Source: Ochrobactrum sp. BTU1 | GTDB taxonomy: Bacteria > Pseudomonadota > Alphaproteobacteria > Rhizobiales > Rhizobiaceae | Assembly (NCBI GenBank): GCA_018798825.1 | Contig: CP076354.1 | Coordinates: 248,001 to 312,000 of the forward strand | Direction of reading: 5' to 3' | DNA: 64,000 nucleotides | Shown here: piece after piece, positions 34,788-43,974 of the stretch | Position numbering within the stretch: the stretch's first letter is position 1 | Layout of the letters: each line of letters starts with the position of its first letter | Program-made: the position numbers and the translations under genes | The notes under the pieces: generated by a model | Database searches by the model: none | The model's input: the letters and a program-made list of their open reading frames with translations, nothing else | Told to the model about the DNA's origin: nothing

Positions 34788-36050
34788 CTAACTTACAATT
34801 TCAGCAGTCTCCAATACGGCATGAAGAAGCACATCAGCGCCAGCCGATGCCCATTCTTTGGAAATATCTTCGTCTTCGTTGTGGCTGAGACCATCCACGC
34901 ATGGACACATGACCATGGCGGTAGGCGCTACACGATTGATCCAGCAGGCGTCGTGACCGGCGCCTGAAACGATGTTGCGATGGCTGTAACCAAGCCGTTC
35001 GGCTGCATTGCGAATAGCCGTGACGCAGCCCTCGTCGAAAGTGACGGGATCGAAATGTCCGGCCACTTCGATTTCAATCCCGATGCCAAGTTCTTCAGCG
35101 ATTTTTGGCGCTTCAGTTTCAAATCGCACTTTCATTGCATCGAGGGTTTTTTGATCCGGCGAACGGAAATCGACGGTGAATACGATTTGGCCTGGAAGCA
35201 CATTGCGTGAGTTTGGCGAGACTTCAATATGGCCCACGCCGCCAACAGCATCAGGCTGATGCGACATGGCGATCTCGTTGACGAGCTGCAGCATCTTGCC
35301 CAGCCCTACGCTTGCATTCTTGCGCATCTTCATAGGCGTCGAGCCAGTATGCGCTTCCTTGCCGGTTAATGTTACCTGCAACCACCACAGTCCCTGACCA
35401 TGGGTGACAACGCCAATGTCCTTGTTCTCAATCTCAAGAATCGGGCCTTGTTCGATGTGCAGCTCGAACATGGAATGAATTTTGCGCTTGCCGACCGGTT
35501 CGTCGCCCTTCCAGCCAATACGCTCCAGCTCATCAATGAATTTCTTGCCTTTGGCGTCGGTGCGTTCATAGGCCCAATCCTGTTCATGCACACCGGCGAA
35601 AACGCCGGAAGCGAGCATTGCAGGCGCAAAACGCGTGCCTTCTTCATTGGTCCAATTGACCACGACGATAGGGCGCTTTGTCTTGATATTGGTGTCGTTC
35701 AATGTGCGCATGACTTCAAGTCCGCCAAGCACACCGAGCACGCCGTCATATTTGCCGCCTGTCGGCTGCGTGTCGAGATGGCTGCCCATGTAAACCGGAT
35801 CAGCATCCGCATCTTTGCCGGGGCGAAGGAAGAACATATTGCCCATCGTGTCGACGGTCATCGACAATCCGGCTTTTTCACACCACGACTGGAAAAGCTG
35901 GCGGCCTTCGCTGTCTTCATCGGTCAGCGTCTGGCGGTTATTGCCGCCACGAATACCAGGGCCAATTTTGGCCATATCCATCAAGCTGTCCCATAGCCGA
36001 TCACCATCGACCTTGAGATTGCTGAAACTGGGATTGCTGCTGAGCGCCAT
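34788..36050 (-). CDS. Zn-dependent amidohydrolase, likely N-carbamoyl-beta-alanine amidohydrolase (beta-ureidopropionase)
   Basis: An M20-family enzyme of 420 residues. It has metal-binding GSHLDTQPTGGKYDG near residue 85, NWTNEEGTRFAPAM near 130, a dimerisation domain (about 210-330) and the C-terminal SGAGHDACWINRVAPTAM. It would release beta-alanine, CO2 and ammonia from the dihydropyrimidinase product. Allantoate or N-carbamoyl-amino-acid hydrolysis are alternatives for this family. The ATG at 36050 follows a GGAGG ribosome site by 8 bases; an upstream in-frame GTG at 36065 overlaps that site. Confidence 0.88.
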   Translation of the reverse strand: MALSSNPSFSNLKVDGDRLWDSLMDMAKIGPGIRGGNNRQTLTDEDSEGRQLFQSWCEKAGLSMTVDTMGNMFFLRPGKDADADPVYMGSHLDTQPTGGKYDGVLGVLGGLEVMRTLNDTNIKTKRPIVVVNWTNEEGTRFAPAMLASGVFAGVHEQDWAYERTDAKGKKFIDELERIGWKGDEPVGKRKIHSMFELHIEQGPILEIENKDIGVVTHGQGLWWLQVTLTGKEAHTGSTPMKMRKNASVGLGKMLQLVNEIAMSHQPDAVGGVGHIEVSPNSRNVLPGQIVFTVDFRSPDQKTLDAMKVRFETEAPKIAEELGIGIEIEVAGHFDPVTFDEGCVTAIRNAAERLGYSHRNIVSGAGHDACWINRVAPTAMVMCPCVDGLSHNEDEDISKEWASAGADVLLHAVLETAEIVS

Positions 36051-36172
36051 ATGCTCTGCCTCCACATTTCAAGCATGCATAAGCTGTGGCATTGCTGCCA
36101 GCGCTTCGCATGTTATGTTGTTCCCGCGACCCGGCTCTTTGGCCTCAATCTTCTTGCAGTATTTGCAAAAAC

Positions 36173-36188
36173 TTGACTAGTTGGTCAA
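36173..36188. promoter_or_regulatory. RutR-type operator between the pyrimidine operon and its regulator
   Basis: The 16-mer TTGACTAGTTGGTCAA matches the E. coli RutR consensus TTGACCA-nn-TGGTCAA at 13 of 14 defined positions. It lies between the divergent amidohydrolase (start 36050) and TetR/RutR-type regulator (start 36261) and overlaps a TTGACC on the minus strand that could be a -35 element. It therefore probably controls both transcripts. Confidence 0.75.
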
Positions 36189-36260
36189 AATGCAGGCTAG
36201 AAGAGCGTTCGACAACGGTCAAGCGGTTTTAAGAAATTTTGCTTCGTCAGAAGGTGTTAA

Positions 36261-36941
36261 ATGGTCACAGATGCGACAGCTCCCGCCGAAGCAGGTGCAA
36301 ACGAGAAGGCGGAAGGTGCGACGCGCATACAGGCGATCAACCGCAGGCTTATTCTGGATGCAGCGCTTGATGTCTTTTCCGCCTATGGCTTTCGTGGTTC
36401 GACAGTCGATCAGATCGCCGAAAAGGCAGGGATGTCGAAGCCAAACCTGCTTTATTATTTTCCGCGCAAACAGAATATCTATGTGACGGTTCTTGAAGAG
36501 ACACTCACAGAATGGCTTGGCCCGTTTGAGAGCATCAACCCGCAAGGTGATCCGCTTGAGGAGTTGCGAAACTATATCGCGCAAAAGCTTGAGCTTTCGG
36601 CCAAACGGCCAGAAGCATCGCGGCTGTTTGCCAATGAAATTCTGCATGGCGCACCGGCAATTACCGAGTTTCTGAAAGGCCATCTGAAAGATCTGGTCGA
36701 TGAAAAAGCGCGGGTCATTCATCGCTGGATTGAGGAGAAGCGCATTGCGCCGATTGATCCCTATCACCTGATTTTCACGATCTGGGCGGTGACGCAGCAT
36801 TATTCCGACTTCTCGGTTCAGGTCGCAGCCATACTTGGCAAACGCACGGAAGAACCGGATTTTTACGAGCAGACGGCACGCTCCATTGCGGCAATCATTC
36901 TTGACGGTGTGCGTGTTCGCGACGATGTTTCGTCATCATGA
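36261..36941 (+). CDS. rutR: RutR-type TetR-family regulator of pyrimidine catabolism
   Basis: A TetR-family protein of 226 residues. The helix-turn-helix is STVDQIAEKAGMSKPNLLYY near residues 52-71. The ligand domain carries RutR-family features (RPEASRLFANEILHGAP, IFTIWAVTQHYSDFSVQV). RutR releases DNA when it binds uracil or thymine. It is divergent from the pyrimidine operon, and a near-perfect RutR operator lies in the shared promoter region. Its stop overlaps the NUDIX gene start (ATGA). Confidence 0.88.
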   Translation: MVTDATAPAEAGANEKAEGATRIQAINRRLILDAALDVFSAYGFRGSTVDQIAEKAGMSKPNLLYYFPRKQNIYVTVLEETLTEWLGPFESINPQGDPLEELRNYIAQKLELSAKRPEASRLFANEILHGAPAITEFLKGHLKDLVDEKARVIHRWIEEKRIAPIDPYHLIFTIWAVTQHYSDFSVQVAAILGKRTEEPDFYEQTARSIAAIILDGVRVRDDVSSS

Positions 36942-37332
36942 AAACGATTCTTATTGCAGCAGCCATTGTCCGTGATGAAGCGGGCCGTTTCCTCCTCGTG
37001 CGCAAGCGCGGCAGCGAGATTTTTTTCCAGCCCGGTGGCAAGATTGATGCAGGCGAAGCGCCTGAAATAGCCCTAATCCGCGAGATCAAAGAAGAGCTTG
37101 GCATTCGCATTGACGAAAGCCAGTTAAGCTATGCTGCGAAAATGTCAGCGCCTGCAGCCAATGAACTTGATTCCACGGTTGAAGCCGAGCTGTTTCATCT
37201 CACTCTGAAAGAAGGGCAGGTGCCTGCCGCTTCCAGTGAGATTGAAGAGCTGATCTGGCTCAAGGCTGGTGATCAAAGCCGCCCCGTTGCCCTGCTTTCG
37301 CAGAGCATTCAGGCGCGGTTTTCGGATGCAGT

Positions 37333-37336
<4 letters not shown>
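36938..37336 (+). CDS. NUDIX hydrolase
   Basis: A 132-residue single-domain NUDIX protein with the complete box G-x5-E-x7-REIKEELGI (about residues 34-56), so it should hydrolyse a nucleoside-diphosphate-linked substrate using Mg. It is translationally coupled to rutR, suggesting a nucleotide clean-up role linked to pyrimidine metabolism, which is inferred. Its 3' end overlaps the convergent ATPase gene by four bases. Confidence 0.9.
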
Positions 37337-38406
<1,070 letters not shown>

Positions 38407-38420
38407 AGGGAAAAATCCTT

Positions 38421-39254
38421 TCAGCCTTTGACCGCGCCAGCCGTGAGGCCCTGCACGAGATATCGTTGAATGAGGAAGAAGAAGAGACAGGCCGGGATCA
38501 GCGCGAGCACGCCCGCTGCCATCATCTGTCCGAAATCGACCGAGAATTTTGAGACGAAGCTCAAAAGCCCGACCGGGAACGTGGCTGAATCATTGCCGGA
38601 AATCAGCATCAGCGCGAACAGAAGCTCGCTCCACGCTGCGGTGAAAACAAAGCCTAGCGTTGCTGCAATGCCGGGCAGAGTCAGCGGCAGAATGATCTGG
38701 CGAAAAGCCATGAACTGCGTTGCGCCGTCGATCTTTGCGGCTTCTTCGAGGTCCTTCGGAATGCCGTCGAAGAACGACTGCATCAGGAAGGTGGCAAAAG
38801 GCACATTGAATGCCGAATAGACGATGATAAGGCCGATCAGGCTATTGGTGAGACCGAGCGGTGCCATGATTTTGTAGATCGGCGCGATCAGCATCACGAG
38901 CGGAAACATCTGCGTCAGCAGCATCAGCGCCACAATCCAGTATTTGGCGCGGAAGTTGAAACGTGACAGCGCATAGCCTGACAGCGATGCCAGCAACGTA
39001 ACAATAATGGCAGTTGAGCCGGACACGATCAGGCTGTTGCGGAAAAACAGCGGAAACGAGCTGTTATTCAACACATGGCTGAAATGATCGAACGTCATAC
39101 GCGATGGCCATAGTCGCACGCCTTCGCTGTAAAGCAGATCATTGGGTGTGACGGAAACCTTCACCAGCCAGAAAATCGGAAACAGTGCAAACAGGACGAA
39201 TAGCAGAATGGCAATGCGGTGCGCGCCAACAAGGAGGATTTTACGGTTGGTCAT
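38421..39254 (-). CDS. CUT1 ABC transporter permease (MalG-type)
   Basis: A permease of 277 residues with six membrane helices, the EAA motif [22 protein letters not shown] near residue 180 and the MalG-like end GLTAGAVKG. It is separated from the partner permease by four bases and from the ATPase by 14. Confidence 0.92.
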   Translation of the reverse strand: MTNRKILLVGAHRIAILLFVLFALFPIFWLVKVSVTPNDLLYSEGVRLWPSRMTFDHFSHVLNNSSFPLFFRNSLIVSGSTAIIVTLLASLSGYALSRFNFRAKYWIVALMLLTQMFPLVMLIAPIYKIMAPLGLTNSLIGLIIVYSAFNVPFATFLMQSFFDGIPKDLEEAAKIDGATQFMAFRQIILPLTLPGIAATLGFVFTAAWSELLFALMLISGNDSATFPVGLLSFVSKFSVDFGQMMAAGVLALIPACLFFFLIQRYLVQGLTAGAVKG

Positions 39255-39258
39255 GGCC

Positions 39259-40215
39259 TCAATCCTTGTTCAGAAGCGTCTGGCGCAACAGCACGATGAG
39301 CATCGAATAGACCATCAGCAGCACAAGCAAGACCATCGCAATCGCCGAAGCATAGCCGAAATCAAGCCGTTTGAAGGCCTGCGTGAAAATATAGCTGGCG
39401 ACGATTTGGGTCCGGTCGGCAGGACCGCCGCCGGTCATCACGACAATCAGATCGGCACTGTTGGCAATCCAGACGGTGCGCAGCAAAATGGTGATAGCCA
39501 TGGTTGGCGCAAGGTAGGGAAGAGTGATTGAGAGAAAACGCTGGAAGGGGCCAGCACCATCGATCGCTGCTGCTTCATAAAGGTCGCGCGGGATAGCCTG
39601 CAAGGCGGCCAGCATGGTGATGGCAAAGAACGGAATACCCCACCACACACCGGCGGTAATGATGCCCCACATGGCCAGATTAGGGTCGGACAGGATGTTG
39701 TCTGGTGCGCTCAGAATACCGATTGCATGTAGCCAATGCGGCAGCGGGCCGATAACCGGATTAAAAAGCCATGCAAAGTTAAGACCTGTGAGGAAAGTCG
39801 GCACAGCCCATGGCAGGAAGATCAACGCCTGTGCCAGCCCACGTCCGGCGAATGGCTTGTCGAGCAACAGGGCGAGAATAAGCCCGAACACGAATTGCAG
39901 CAGCACCGAGCAACCGGTCCACCAGAGTGTATTTTTTAAGGAACGATAGAAAGCCTGATCGGTCGCAAGTTCGCGGAAATGATCAAGCCCCACATAGCCA
40001 CCCGAAAACGGGTTGAGCAACTGAATGTCGCGAAAGGCATAGGAGACGCCGAGGATCAGCGGAACCAGCATGACGGCGCCGATGAGGATCAGTGCGGGGG
40101 CACTGTAGAGATAAGGTTCGGAGGCGTGCGCAAGTCGCTGCAGAAAACTGCGGCGATCCTGCTTTGGCACGTCGTTGCGCACCGGGGCCTTTATGGAAGC
40201 GGTGTCGTTCATCAT
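39259..40215 (-). CDS. CUT1 ABC transporter permease (MalF-type)
   Basis: A permease of 318 residues. It has a roughly 35-residue cytoplasmic N-terminus, the first membrane segment APALILIGAVMLVPLILGVS, and the EAA loop LYEAAAIDGAGPFQRFLSITLP near residue 215. Two adjacent ATG codons exist at the start. It follows the binding-protein gene in the operon. Confidence 0.92.
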   Translation of the reverse strand: MMNDTASIKAPVRNDVPKQDRRSFLQRLAHASEPYLYSAPALILIGAVMLVPLILGVSYAFRDIQLLNPFSGGYVGLDHFRELATDQAFYRSLKNTLWWTGCSVLLQFVFGLILALLLDKPFAGRGLAQALIFLPWAVPTFLTGLNFAWLFNPVIGPLPHWLHAIGILSAPDNILSDPNLAMWGIITAGVWWGIPFFAITMLAALQAIPRDLYEAAAIDGAGPFQRFLSITLPYLAPTMAITILLRTVWIANSADLIVVMTGGGPADRTQIVASYIFTQAFKRLDFGYASAIAMVLLVLLMVYSMLIVLLRQTLLNKD

Positions 40216-40287
40216 TTTTCCCTTCGCGGGGCTGCATCATTCGCTTTGCAGGCGTGGCTGTTCCACGCCTGCAAGCTGTTCATGTTG

Positions 40288-41547
40288 CTATTGCTTTGAA
40301 AGGTGCTTCTGCTGTGCCTTGGTCAGATATTCTGCCCACTGGTCGGCCAGCTGATCTGGCGTGATGTCGCCGAGAAGCGCTTCCTGCGAGGTCTTGATGA
40401 CGAGCGAATCCTTGAAGAATGCAAATTCTTCCAGATAGGTCGGCATGACGGTTGGAACGACGTTCTTGTCAGCCAGTTCATCGAACCAGCCCTTGAACTG
40501 CTCGCCGCTATAGAACGGATCGTTCTGAGCGGATTTGAGAACCGGCAAGGCACCGGTGCGCTTGTTCCATTCGATGTTGCCTTCCGGGCCTTCAAGCATC
40601 GAGATCAGCTTCCAGGAGAGGTCCTTGTTCTGGCTGCCGCTCATCATCGACCAGCCGGCAAAGCCGATGGTTGGGAAGGTCTTGCCAGCCGGGCCCTTTG
40701 GCATGATGGCAACGCCGAAATCTTCCGGCTTCATGCGTTCGGCAATGGCGATCAGCGCATCCGGGTCTTGGTTGAGGAAGGCGCAGGTGCCGCTATAGAA
40801 ACCGGCAACGGTTTCGTTGAAGCCCCAGTTGACGCTGTCCTTCGGTGCAAGGCCGTTCTTGTAGAGATCGACCATCCAGGTGATGCCCTTTTTCCAACCT
40901 TCGCTGTTCATGGTCGAGGTGCCGTCTTCGTTGAAGAACTTATTGTCACCGGCCATGGATGCAGCAAAAATCACCCAGCCATTGAGGCCGCCGGGGCCAC
41001 CACGCATACAGAACCCGGACTTGCCGGGAAGAGCGGCAATCTTCTTGGAGGCTTCGACAAATTCGTCCATCGTCTTCGGTGGCTCGGACACACCAGCCTC
41101 AGACAGCAGCTTCTTGTTGTAGAACATGGCGTTCAGATAGAAGCCGTAAGGCAGCGTATAGGCTGTGTTCTTGACGCTGCGGCCAAGTTCAAGCGCGCGC
41201 TCGGTCAGGTCTGGTGTGGTTTCCCACTTTTCAAGATATGGCTCGAGGCTTTCCAGCATCCCGTTATTGGCATAGAGCGAAACCCAGGTGTCTGGCATTT
41301 CCATGACGTCAGGAATTTCACCAGCCGAAACCATGGTTGCGAATTTCTGGAAGGATTCGCCCCATGGCAGCGAGATGATCTCAACCTTGGTGCCCGGATT
41401 GGCTGCCTCAAACTTGGCAACGATGGATTCAAGCGTCTTGGTGCGCTCCGGGCTGGTAATGACTTCAACAAGCTTTAGAGTGGTATCGGCAAGTGCCGTA
41501 CCGCTCAAAAGCATGGTTGCGAATGCGGCTGCTATTAGTTTTTTCAT
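40288..41547 (-). CDS. CUT1 ABC transporter substrate-binding protein
   Basis: A binding protein of 419 residues with a Sec signal peptide (MKKLIAAAFATMLLSGTALA). The mature part opens with the family pattern TLKLVEVITSPERTKTLESI and has the PDVMEMPDTW cleft region near residue 80. The ligand is not evident. It lies directly after a PLP-dependent lyase gene rather than a sugar enzyme, so a sulfur- or amino-containing compound is possible. Confidence 0.9.
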   Translation of the reverse strand: MKKLIAAAFATMLLSGTALADTTLKLVEVITSPERTKTLESIVAKFEAANPGTKVEIISLPWGESFQKFATMVSAGEIPDVMEMPDTWVSLYANNGMLESLEPYLEKWETTPDLTERALELGRSVKNTAYTLPYGFYLNAMFYNKKLLSEAGVSEPPKTMDEFVEASKKIAALPGKSGFCMRGGPGGLNGWVIFAASMAGDNKFFNEDGTSTMNSEGWKKGITWMVDLYKNGLAPKDSVNWGFNETVAGFYSGTCAFLNQDPDALIAIAERMKPEDFGVAIMPKGPAGKTFPTIGFAGWSMMSGSQNKDLSWKLISMLEGPEGNIEWNKRTGALPVLKSAQNDPFYSGEQFKGWFDELADKNVVPTVMPTYLEEFAFFKDSLVIKTSQEALLGDITPDQLADQWAEYLTKAQQKHLSKQ

Positions 41548-41582
41548 TGCAGTTCCCCTTATTGCTCCTCACTAGATTTTCG

Positions 41583-42752
41583 TTATTCGGTCGATGCTGT
41601 GAGCGCTCCTTCAATATCCCGCCACAGCGCTTCCGTTCCTTCCAGTCCGACATGCAGACGCACGGAGTGCGGGTCGATGCCGAACGTATGTGCTGAATTT
41701 GGCTGTGCTTTCTGCTGCAGCACGACTTCGCCTGGCACGATCAGGCTTTCATGTCCGCCCCAGCTCACGCCGAGCTTGAACAAATCGAGATGATTGCAGA
41801 ATTCGCGAATGTTCACGCCTTCCCGGAAGATGACCGAGAACAGACCGGACGTACCCTTGAGGCCCGCAGGCAGACGATTGGCAAGTGCCGGGTGGCAGAC
41901 GGTCTCAACCACATCCAGCGCCTGAAGACGCTTTGCAATTTCCAGTGCCGAAGCCTCATGCGCCTTCATGCGCGTCGGCAAGGTGCGCATACCACGTACC
42001 AGAAGCCACGCATCAAATGGTGAAAGCTTGCCGCCGAGATATGGATAGGTTTCTGCGCGGATTGCATTGATCAGCTCTTTCGAGCCGGTCACGACGCCGG
42101 CGACGACATCACTATGGCCGCCAAGATATTTCGATGCCGAATGCACGACAAGGTCAACGCCAAGCGACAGCGGGCGCTGGAAGATCGGGCTGGCCCAGCT
42201 GTTATCGATGATGCTCAACACGCCATGCTGCTTGGCAATGGTTGCCAAGGCGCCGACATCATGGGCTTCCATAACCCAGCTCGTCGGGCTTTCCATATAG
42301 AAGAGCTTTGCACCGGGCAGGGCTTTTGCGACCGCTTCCTCGTCGCGGCCGTCGACGTAGTCTACCTGCACCTGCATGCGCTTCATAATGGTGCCGAACA
42401 GGCGGAACGCATCTGGATAGACATGGCGCACGGCAACAATGCGATCACCCGGCTTAACAAATGCCAGAACACTTGAAGAAATCGCAGCCATGCCGCTGGC
42501 AAACCCCAGCGCGTCTTCGCCGCCTTCAAGCTTTGCCAGCATTTCTTCAAATGCCCGCACGGTCGGGTTCAGGCCGCGCGTATAGATCGGGCGAACCTTT
42601 TCGCCGCGGTAGGAGGCGACCATGTCGTCATAGCTTGGGAAGGTGAAAAGCGAAGTCTGCACGATGGGCGGAACCACGGCGTCGTATGCATTGCCTTCAT
42701 CATGGGCAACCGTAAGCGCTGCGAAATCCAGCGGATCCATCCCGTCGGTCAT
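41583..42752 (-). CDS. PLP-dependent Cys/Met-metabolism lyase (cystathionine beta-lyase-like)
   Basis: An enzyme of 389 residues in the gamma-family of PLP enzymes. The PLP lysine lies in HSASKYLGGHSD near residue 212, with the phosphate-contacting YTRGLNPTV near 58, ESPTSW near 153 and DNSWASP near 186. The W in DNSW-A-SP and the overall pattern are closer to cystathionine beta-lyase than to gamma-synthase. It cleaves or forms C-S bonds in thioether amino acids. The gene overlaps the GntR gene by four bases and heads a CUT1 importer operon, an unusual pairing. Confidence 0.88.
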   Translation of the reverse strand: MTDGMDPLDFAALTVAHDEGNAYDAVVPPIVQTSLFTFPSYDDMVASYRGEKVRPIYTRGLNPTVRAFEEMLAKLEGGEDALGFASGMAAISSSVLAFVKPGDRIVAVRHVYPDAFRLFGTIMKRMQVQVDYVDGRDEEAVAKALPGAKLFYMESPTSWVMEAHDVGALATIAKQHGVLSIIDNSWASPIFQRPLSLGVDLVVHSASKYLGGHSDVVAGVVTGSKELINAIRAETYPYLGGKLSPFDAWLLVRGMRTLPTRMKAHEASALEIAKRLQALDVVETVCHPALANRLPAGLKGTSGLFSVIFREGVNIREFCNHLDLFKLGVSWGGHESLIVPGEVVLQQKAQPNSAHTFGIDPHSVRLHVGLEGTEALWRDIEGALTASTE

Positions 42753-43465
42753 TTGGACATTTCCTTGATGTCTTCCTCGACAATGTCGAGGATCTTGAGT
42801 GTTTCCTGCCGAGCGGCTTCAGGGTCCTGAGCCACGATGGCGTTAAAGAGCGTGCGGTGAAACGGAAAGGTTCGCCGCGCGAAGTCGATCCGCTCGAACG
42901 GATGATCCCAGAAGTGCAAGAAGGCTTCGCGCATCTGTTCGAGCAATTGTCTGAAAAGCGGATTATGGGTCGCGTCGTAAATGGCCAGGTGAAACGCCAG
43001 ATCTTCCGGGCCAGACGTGCCTTCCGCGATATGAACGCGCTCCATCTCATTGAGATTGCGTTCGATGATGACGAGGTCTTCAGCCGTGCGTTTGCGGGCG
43101 GCGACCATGCTGGCTTCGGCTTCGATGCCACGGCGTACTTCAAGCGATTGCAGCAAAGCATCACGCAATTGCGCAGGATCGAATGAAAGCGGCATATGAA
43201 TGGTTGCCGCCGAAACGGGCTTGAGCAGATAGGTGCCGCTGCCTTTGCGGGCTTCGATCACACCCAGCGCCTGAAAGTGTCGGATTGCTTCGCGAATGGT
43301 GGAGCGCCCCACGGCCAGCGCGGTCATCAATTCACGTTCGGCGGGAAGGCGATCTCCGGCCTGAAGCTGAGCGGTCTGGATATAGGTTGCGAGCGCATCC
43401 GTTACCTGCCGGGCGCGATCCATCGGCGGTAGTGGTGCAATCTGCAGCAGCCTGCGATCTTTCAT
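42749..43465 (-). CDS. GntR/FadR-subfamily transcriptional regulator
   Basis: A regulator of 238 residues with an N-terminal winged helix (RLPAERELMTALAVGRSTIREAI within residues 37-60) and a C-terminal all-helical FCD effector domain with metal-binding histidines (DLAFHLAIYDATHN). The ATG at 43465 has GGGAG eight bases upstream; an in-frame GTG at 43480 lies over that site. It is the first gene of the PLP-lyase/importer operon, so it probably represses its own operon via the site at 43585-43595. Confidence 0.9.
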   Translation of the reverse strand: MKDRRLLQIAPLPPMDRARQVTDALATYIQTAQLQAGDRLPAERELMTALAVGRSTIREAIRHFQALGVIEARKGSGTYLLKPVSAATIHMPLSFDPAQLRDALLQSLEVRRGIEAEASMVAARKRTAEDLVIIERNLNEMERVHIAEGTSGPEDLAFHLAIYDATHNPLFRQLLEQMREAFLHFWDHPFERIDFARRTFPFHRTLFNAIVAQDPEAARQETLKILDIVEEDIKEMSK

Positions 43466-43584
43466 TCCGCCATCTCCCACTGGCTTCGTGCATCGGAATT
43501 TGCCGCATTGCTCTGAGTTTTCATTTTTCAGTTATGCGGCAGTTCGAATGACGTCAGGCCGCATCCCCTTATTGGTTCTAAAAT

Positions 43585-43629
43585 TGGTCTGACATCATAC
43601 TAATATCGACGGGAAATCGGCGTTGTCAA
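43585..43629 (-). promoter_or_regulatory. Promoter and GntR operator of the PLP-lyase/importer operon
   Basis: On the minus strand TTGACA (43624-43629) and TATTAG (43600-43605) are spaced by 18 bases. Just downstream, at the expected transcription start, lies a FadR-type half-palindrome (plus-strand TGGTCTGACAT, 43585-43595), close to the T-n-GT-n3-AC-n-A consensus. This fits autorepression. Confidence 0.6.
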
Positions 43630-43974
43630 GCGGGTGATGATTAAGGTTTTTACGGGATAGTGGTCGGGGTTTGTGAATTATCCTATTGATATTAAATGCA
43701 GAATTTCTGCACCGTCCTGCTTTTATGCCCAGGTAAATGATCTATTTGTGCGTGAATATGCTGTTTGCATGTGTATGCTTTTCCGATTGCGCTTCGGCAA
43801 ACTTGCTCCTATCAATCGCGAGAAGAGGCGGCGCGTCCCAAAAAGTGCGAAGCAGTTTTTGGATAAGGCGCGCTGAAAAAGGCAGAGCGTCCCAAAAAGT
43901 GCGAAGCGGTTTTTGGATAAGACGCGGTGAAAATGGAGTACGGCACGTTGCGTGCTGTGATTGAGGAGATACCC
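43630..43974. other. Intergenic region upstream of the aldo/keto reductase gene
   Basis: The gene-free stretch 43466-43974 holds the GntR promoter at 43585-43629. Beyond that it contains a GTGAATA...TGTTTGCAT motif at 43752-43777 resembling the IclR-type site near 3000, and a tandem 40-base repeat at 43833-43926. The remainder shows no coding frame that looks real. Confidence 0.6.
43833..43926. repeat. Tandem 40-base palindromic repeat, period 54
   Basis: Two nearly identical units (43833-43872 and 43887-43926; about two differences) each start GCGTCCCAAAAAGTGCGAAG and end GGATAAG-x-CGC. The inner AAAAGTGCGAAGCGGTTTT is also found on the minus strand of 20425-20484. They lie in the leader of the aldo/keto reductase operon. 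Confidence 0.7.

Noticed and set aside
40303..41478. A 391-codon open frame on the plus strand, antisense to the CUT1 binding-protein gene
   Set aside because: It is the mirror of a clear binding-protein gene with signal peptide; its translation shows no family pattern and has frequent Arg/His/Cys runs typical of shadow frames.
43833..43926. Tandem repeat as a CRISPR array
   Set aside because: There are only two units with a 14-base separation, the units are palindromic intergenic repeats also found elsewhere, and there are no cas genes.
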